A stretch of 64,000 bases of DNA from Lysobacter arseniciresistens ZS79. GTDB taxonomy: Bacteria; Pseudomonadota; Gammaproteobacteria; Xanthomonadales; Xanthomonadaceae. The stretch's first letter is position 1. The number at the start of each line of letters is the position of its first letter. The DNA lies in NCBI RefSeq assembly GCF_000768335.1, contig NZ_AVPT01000006.1, positions 1-64,000 of the forward strand, given 5' to 3'. The notes under the pieces were generated by a model that was not told the DNA's origin, made no database searches, and saw only the letters and a program-made list of their open reading frames with translations. This document shows positions 62,311-64,000 of the stretch, piece by piece. The translations under genes were made by a program, and so were the position numbers.

Positions 62311-63654
62311 ATGCACAGCGATTTCGATCTGGTCGTGATCGGCGGCGGTTCGGGCGGCCTGGCCGGCGCATTCCGCGCGGCCGAGCACGGCGCCCGCGTG
62401 GCCCTGCTCGAACCCGGCCCGCTGGGCGGCACCTGCGTCAACGCCGGCTGCGTGCCGAAGAAGGCGATGTGGCTGGCCGCCGAGGTCGCCGGCAAGCTCG
62501 GGTTCGCGGCCCGGCTCGGTTTCCCGGCGCAGGACTGCGCGCTCGACTGGCCGACCTTCATCGCCCACCGCCAGCGTTACATCGCCAACATCCACGCCAG
62601 CTACCAGCAGCGGCTGGAGAAGGCCGGCATCGCGCTGCTGCCCTTGCGCGGGCGGCTGACCGGGCCGGACACGGTCGAGTGCGAGGACGGCGTGCGGCTG
62701 CAGGCGCGGCGGTTGCTGCTCGCCACCGGCGGCCAGCCGGTGCGGCCGGACATGCCGGGCGCGGAACTGGCCGCGACCTCGGACGATTTCTTCCACTGGA
62801 CCGCCGCGCCGGCGCGGGTGGCGCTGGTCGGTGGCGGCTACATCGCGGTGGAGCTGGCCGGCGTGCTGCAGGCACTGGGCAGCGCGGTGGAGGTGTTCGT
62901 GCGCGGGCAGCGGCTGGTCGACAGCTTCGACGCGCAGCTGACCGCGCAGCTGGCCGAGGACTACCGGCAGGCCGGCATCCGCATCCACTTCGGCTGCAGC
63001 GTCGAGGCGCTGGAGCAGGCCGGCAGCGGCCTTCGGGTCATCGCGCCGGGTGCGGACGAGGCCCCGTTCGACGAAGTGCTGCTGGCCACCGGCCGGCGGC
63101 CCGACACCGGCACGCTCGGGCTGGAGGCGGCGGGGGTGAAGACCGACAAGCGCGGCCACATCGTGGTGGACGAGCGCCACGACACCAATGTCGACGGCAT
63201 CCACGCGGTCGGCGACGTCACCGCCGACCTGCCGCTGACGCCGGTCGCGATCGCGGCGGCGCGTCGGTTGATGGATCGTTTGTACGGCAACCGCGACCGG
63301 CCGCTGGACGCCGACAACATCGCCACCGTGGTGTTCAGCCACCCGCCGATGGGCAAGGTCGGGCTGACCGAGGCGGCGGCCCGGGACAAACACGGCGATG
63401 CGGTGCACGTGCTCACCGCCGGATTCCGGCCGATGTTGCACGCGCTGGTCGATTCGCCGCAGCGGAGCCTGTTCAAGCTGGTCTGCGTCGGCGCCGAGCG
63501 GCGGGTGGTGGGCATCCATCTGCTCGGCGAGGCGGCGGACGAGATCCTGCAGGGGTTCGCGGTGGCGCTTAAGCGTGGCATCACGCTGGATGACCTGCAC
63601 GACACCGTCGCCATCCACCCGACCAGCGCCGAGGAAGTGGTACTGATGCGGTAG
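62311..63654 (+). CDS. gorA: Glutathione-disulfide reductase
   Basis: A 447-residue pyridine nucleotide-disulfide oxidoreductase. FAD-binding GGGSGGLAGAFRAAEHGA is followed by the redox site GGTCVNAGCVPKKAMW (CxxxxC). The NADPH-binding site is VALVGGGYIAVELAGVL, with VRG and no acidic residue where NADH enzymes have Glu, and the C-terminal HPTSAEEVVLM holds the catalytic His-Glu pair. It keeps glutathione reduced in the cytoplasm. It starts 58 bases after the FAD oxidoreductase. Confidence 0.94.
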   Translation: MHSDFDLVVIGGGSGGLAGAFRAAEHGARVALLEPGPLGGTCVNAGCVPKKAMWLAAEVAGKLGFAARLGFPAQDCALDWPTFIAHRQRYIANIHASYQQRLEKAGIALLPLRGRLTGPDTVECEDGVRLQARRLLLATGGQPVRPDMPGAELAATSDDFFHWTAAPARVALVGGGYIAVELAGVLQALGSAVEVFVRGQRLVDSFDAQLTAQLAEDYRQAGIRIHFGCSVEALEQAGSGLRVIAPGADEAPFDEVLLATGRRPDTGTLGLEAAGVKTDKRGHIVVDERHDTNVDGIHAVGDVTADLPLTPVAIAAARRLMDRLYGNRDRPLDADNIATVVFSHPPMGKVGLTEAAARDKHGDAVHVLTAGFRPMLHALVDSPQRSLFKLVCVGAERRVVGIHLLGEAADEILQGFAVALKRGITLDDLHDTVAIHPTSAEEVVLMR

Positions 63655-63667
63655 GTGGGGCGTCCCC

Positions 63668-63748
63668 TGCAGGAGCGGCCCCAGTCGCGATCTCCGGGTC
63701 GACAACGCGCCCGGGCCCGCATTCGATCGCGGCTGAAGCGGCTCCTAC
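63668..63748. repeat. REP pair
   Basis: GCAGGAGCGGCCCCAGTCGC begins at about 63669 and GATCGCGGCTGAAGCGGCTC ends at 63748 (CTCCTAC). They are head-to-head variants of the element at 12491 and 53440, within the 103 bases between gorA and hutG. Confidence 0.8.
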
Positions 63749-63757
63749 AATGGCGGG

Positions 63758-64000
63758 ATGGATACCTGCGTTCTCCACCGCGGCACCGCGCCGCTGCTGG
63801 TCAGCCTGCCGCATGACGGCAGCGCGATCCCCGACGACATCGCCGCACGCATGACCGAGGCCGCGCGCGGCGCGCCCGACACCGACTGGCACGTCTCACG
63901 CCTGTACGACTTCGCCCGCGGACTGGGCGCCTCCGTGCTCGTCCCGCGGTACTCGCGCTACGTGCTCGACCTCAACCGTCCGCCGGACGACACCTCGCTC
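63758..64000 (+). CDS. hutG: N-formylglutamate deformylase, N-terminal part (3' truncated)
   Basis: The window ends after 81 codons. The visible part has PLLVSLPHDGSAIP, DTDWHVSRLYDF and VPRYSRYVLDLNRPPD, the typical N-formylglutamate amidohydrolase blocks (His-Asp metal motif and DTDW). It removes formate from N-formyl-L-glutamate, the last step of histidine use after HutF. A REP pair precedes it. The catalytic Glu of the C-terminal half lies outside the window. Confidence 0.88.
   Translation, partial: MDTCVLHRGTAPLLVSLPHDGSAIPDDIAARMTEAARGAPDTDWHVSRLYDFARGLGASVLVPRYSRYVLDLNRPPDDTSL

Overview
The window is about 70% G+C chromosomal DNA, densely packed with genes on both strands. Its gene content and order point to a gammaproteobacterium of the Lysobacteraceae (Xanthomonadaceae; Lysobacter, Luteimonas or Pseudoxanthomonas-like). 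The clues are SPOR-cvpA-purF, a five-step histidine route using HutF and HutG, a class B3 metallo-beta-lactamase close to Stenotrophomonas L1, a Zur/TonB zinc locus and GTAGGAGC-type REP palindromes. The taxonomic assignment is inference. I see no tRNA, rRNA, CRISPR array, complete insertion sequence or prophage.

Layout. 0-4.7 kb: end of a SPOR protein, cvpA, purF, a DUF455 ferritin-like protein, a COG3650-type lipoprotein and lpxH. 4.8-9.8 kb: gltX-zur, then a divergent zinc pair (TonB receptor and MerC-like protein) that shares a Zur-box-like operator, then ribosomal protein bTHX. 9.8-19.3 kb: hutI and hutF (divergent), DNA alkylation repair genes (ada-alkA fusion overlapping ogt), a phosphodiesterase lipoprotein, a periplasmic lactonase-like protein and hutU. 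hutG begins at the far right end. 19.4-29.5 kb: an M15-type peptidase with a lipoprotein partner, a porin gene broken by one stop codon, transporters, small enzymes and a toxin-antitoxin pair with a palindromic operator. 29.5-32.1 kb: a palindromic 21-bp repeat array, then a PAAR-metallopeptidase effector gene with two secreted small proteins that look like immunity proteins. 32.1-45.5 kb: htpG, an MFS transporter, a cysteine synthase-like enzyme, a WYL regulator divergent from a NIPSNAP gene, an erythromycin-esterase remnant, a DedA protein, a Gln/Gly/Tyr-rich BON protein behind a sigma-54-type promoter, a sigma-54 activator and dbpA. 45.5-64 kb: EamA transporters, speG, a cyclophilin, a PHA depolymerase, alkaline phosphatase, the B3 metallo-beta-lactamase with a Nudix partner, two NlpC/P60 hydrolases, slyD, an FAD oxidoreductase, gorA and the start of hutG.

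How genes may work together. Zur, the receptor and the MerC-like protein look like one zinc regulon. HutU, HutI, HutF and HutG cover every histidine-utilisation step after HutH but are spread over more than 50 kb. Ada-AlkA and Ogt form an alkylation repair unit. The most distinctive accessory features are the orphan PAAR effector cassette, the sigma-54-linked low-complexity BON protein and several dispersed palindromic repeats.
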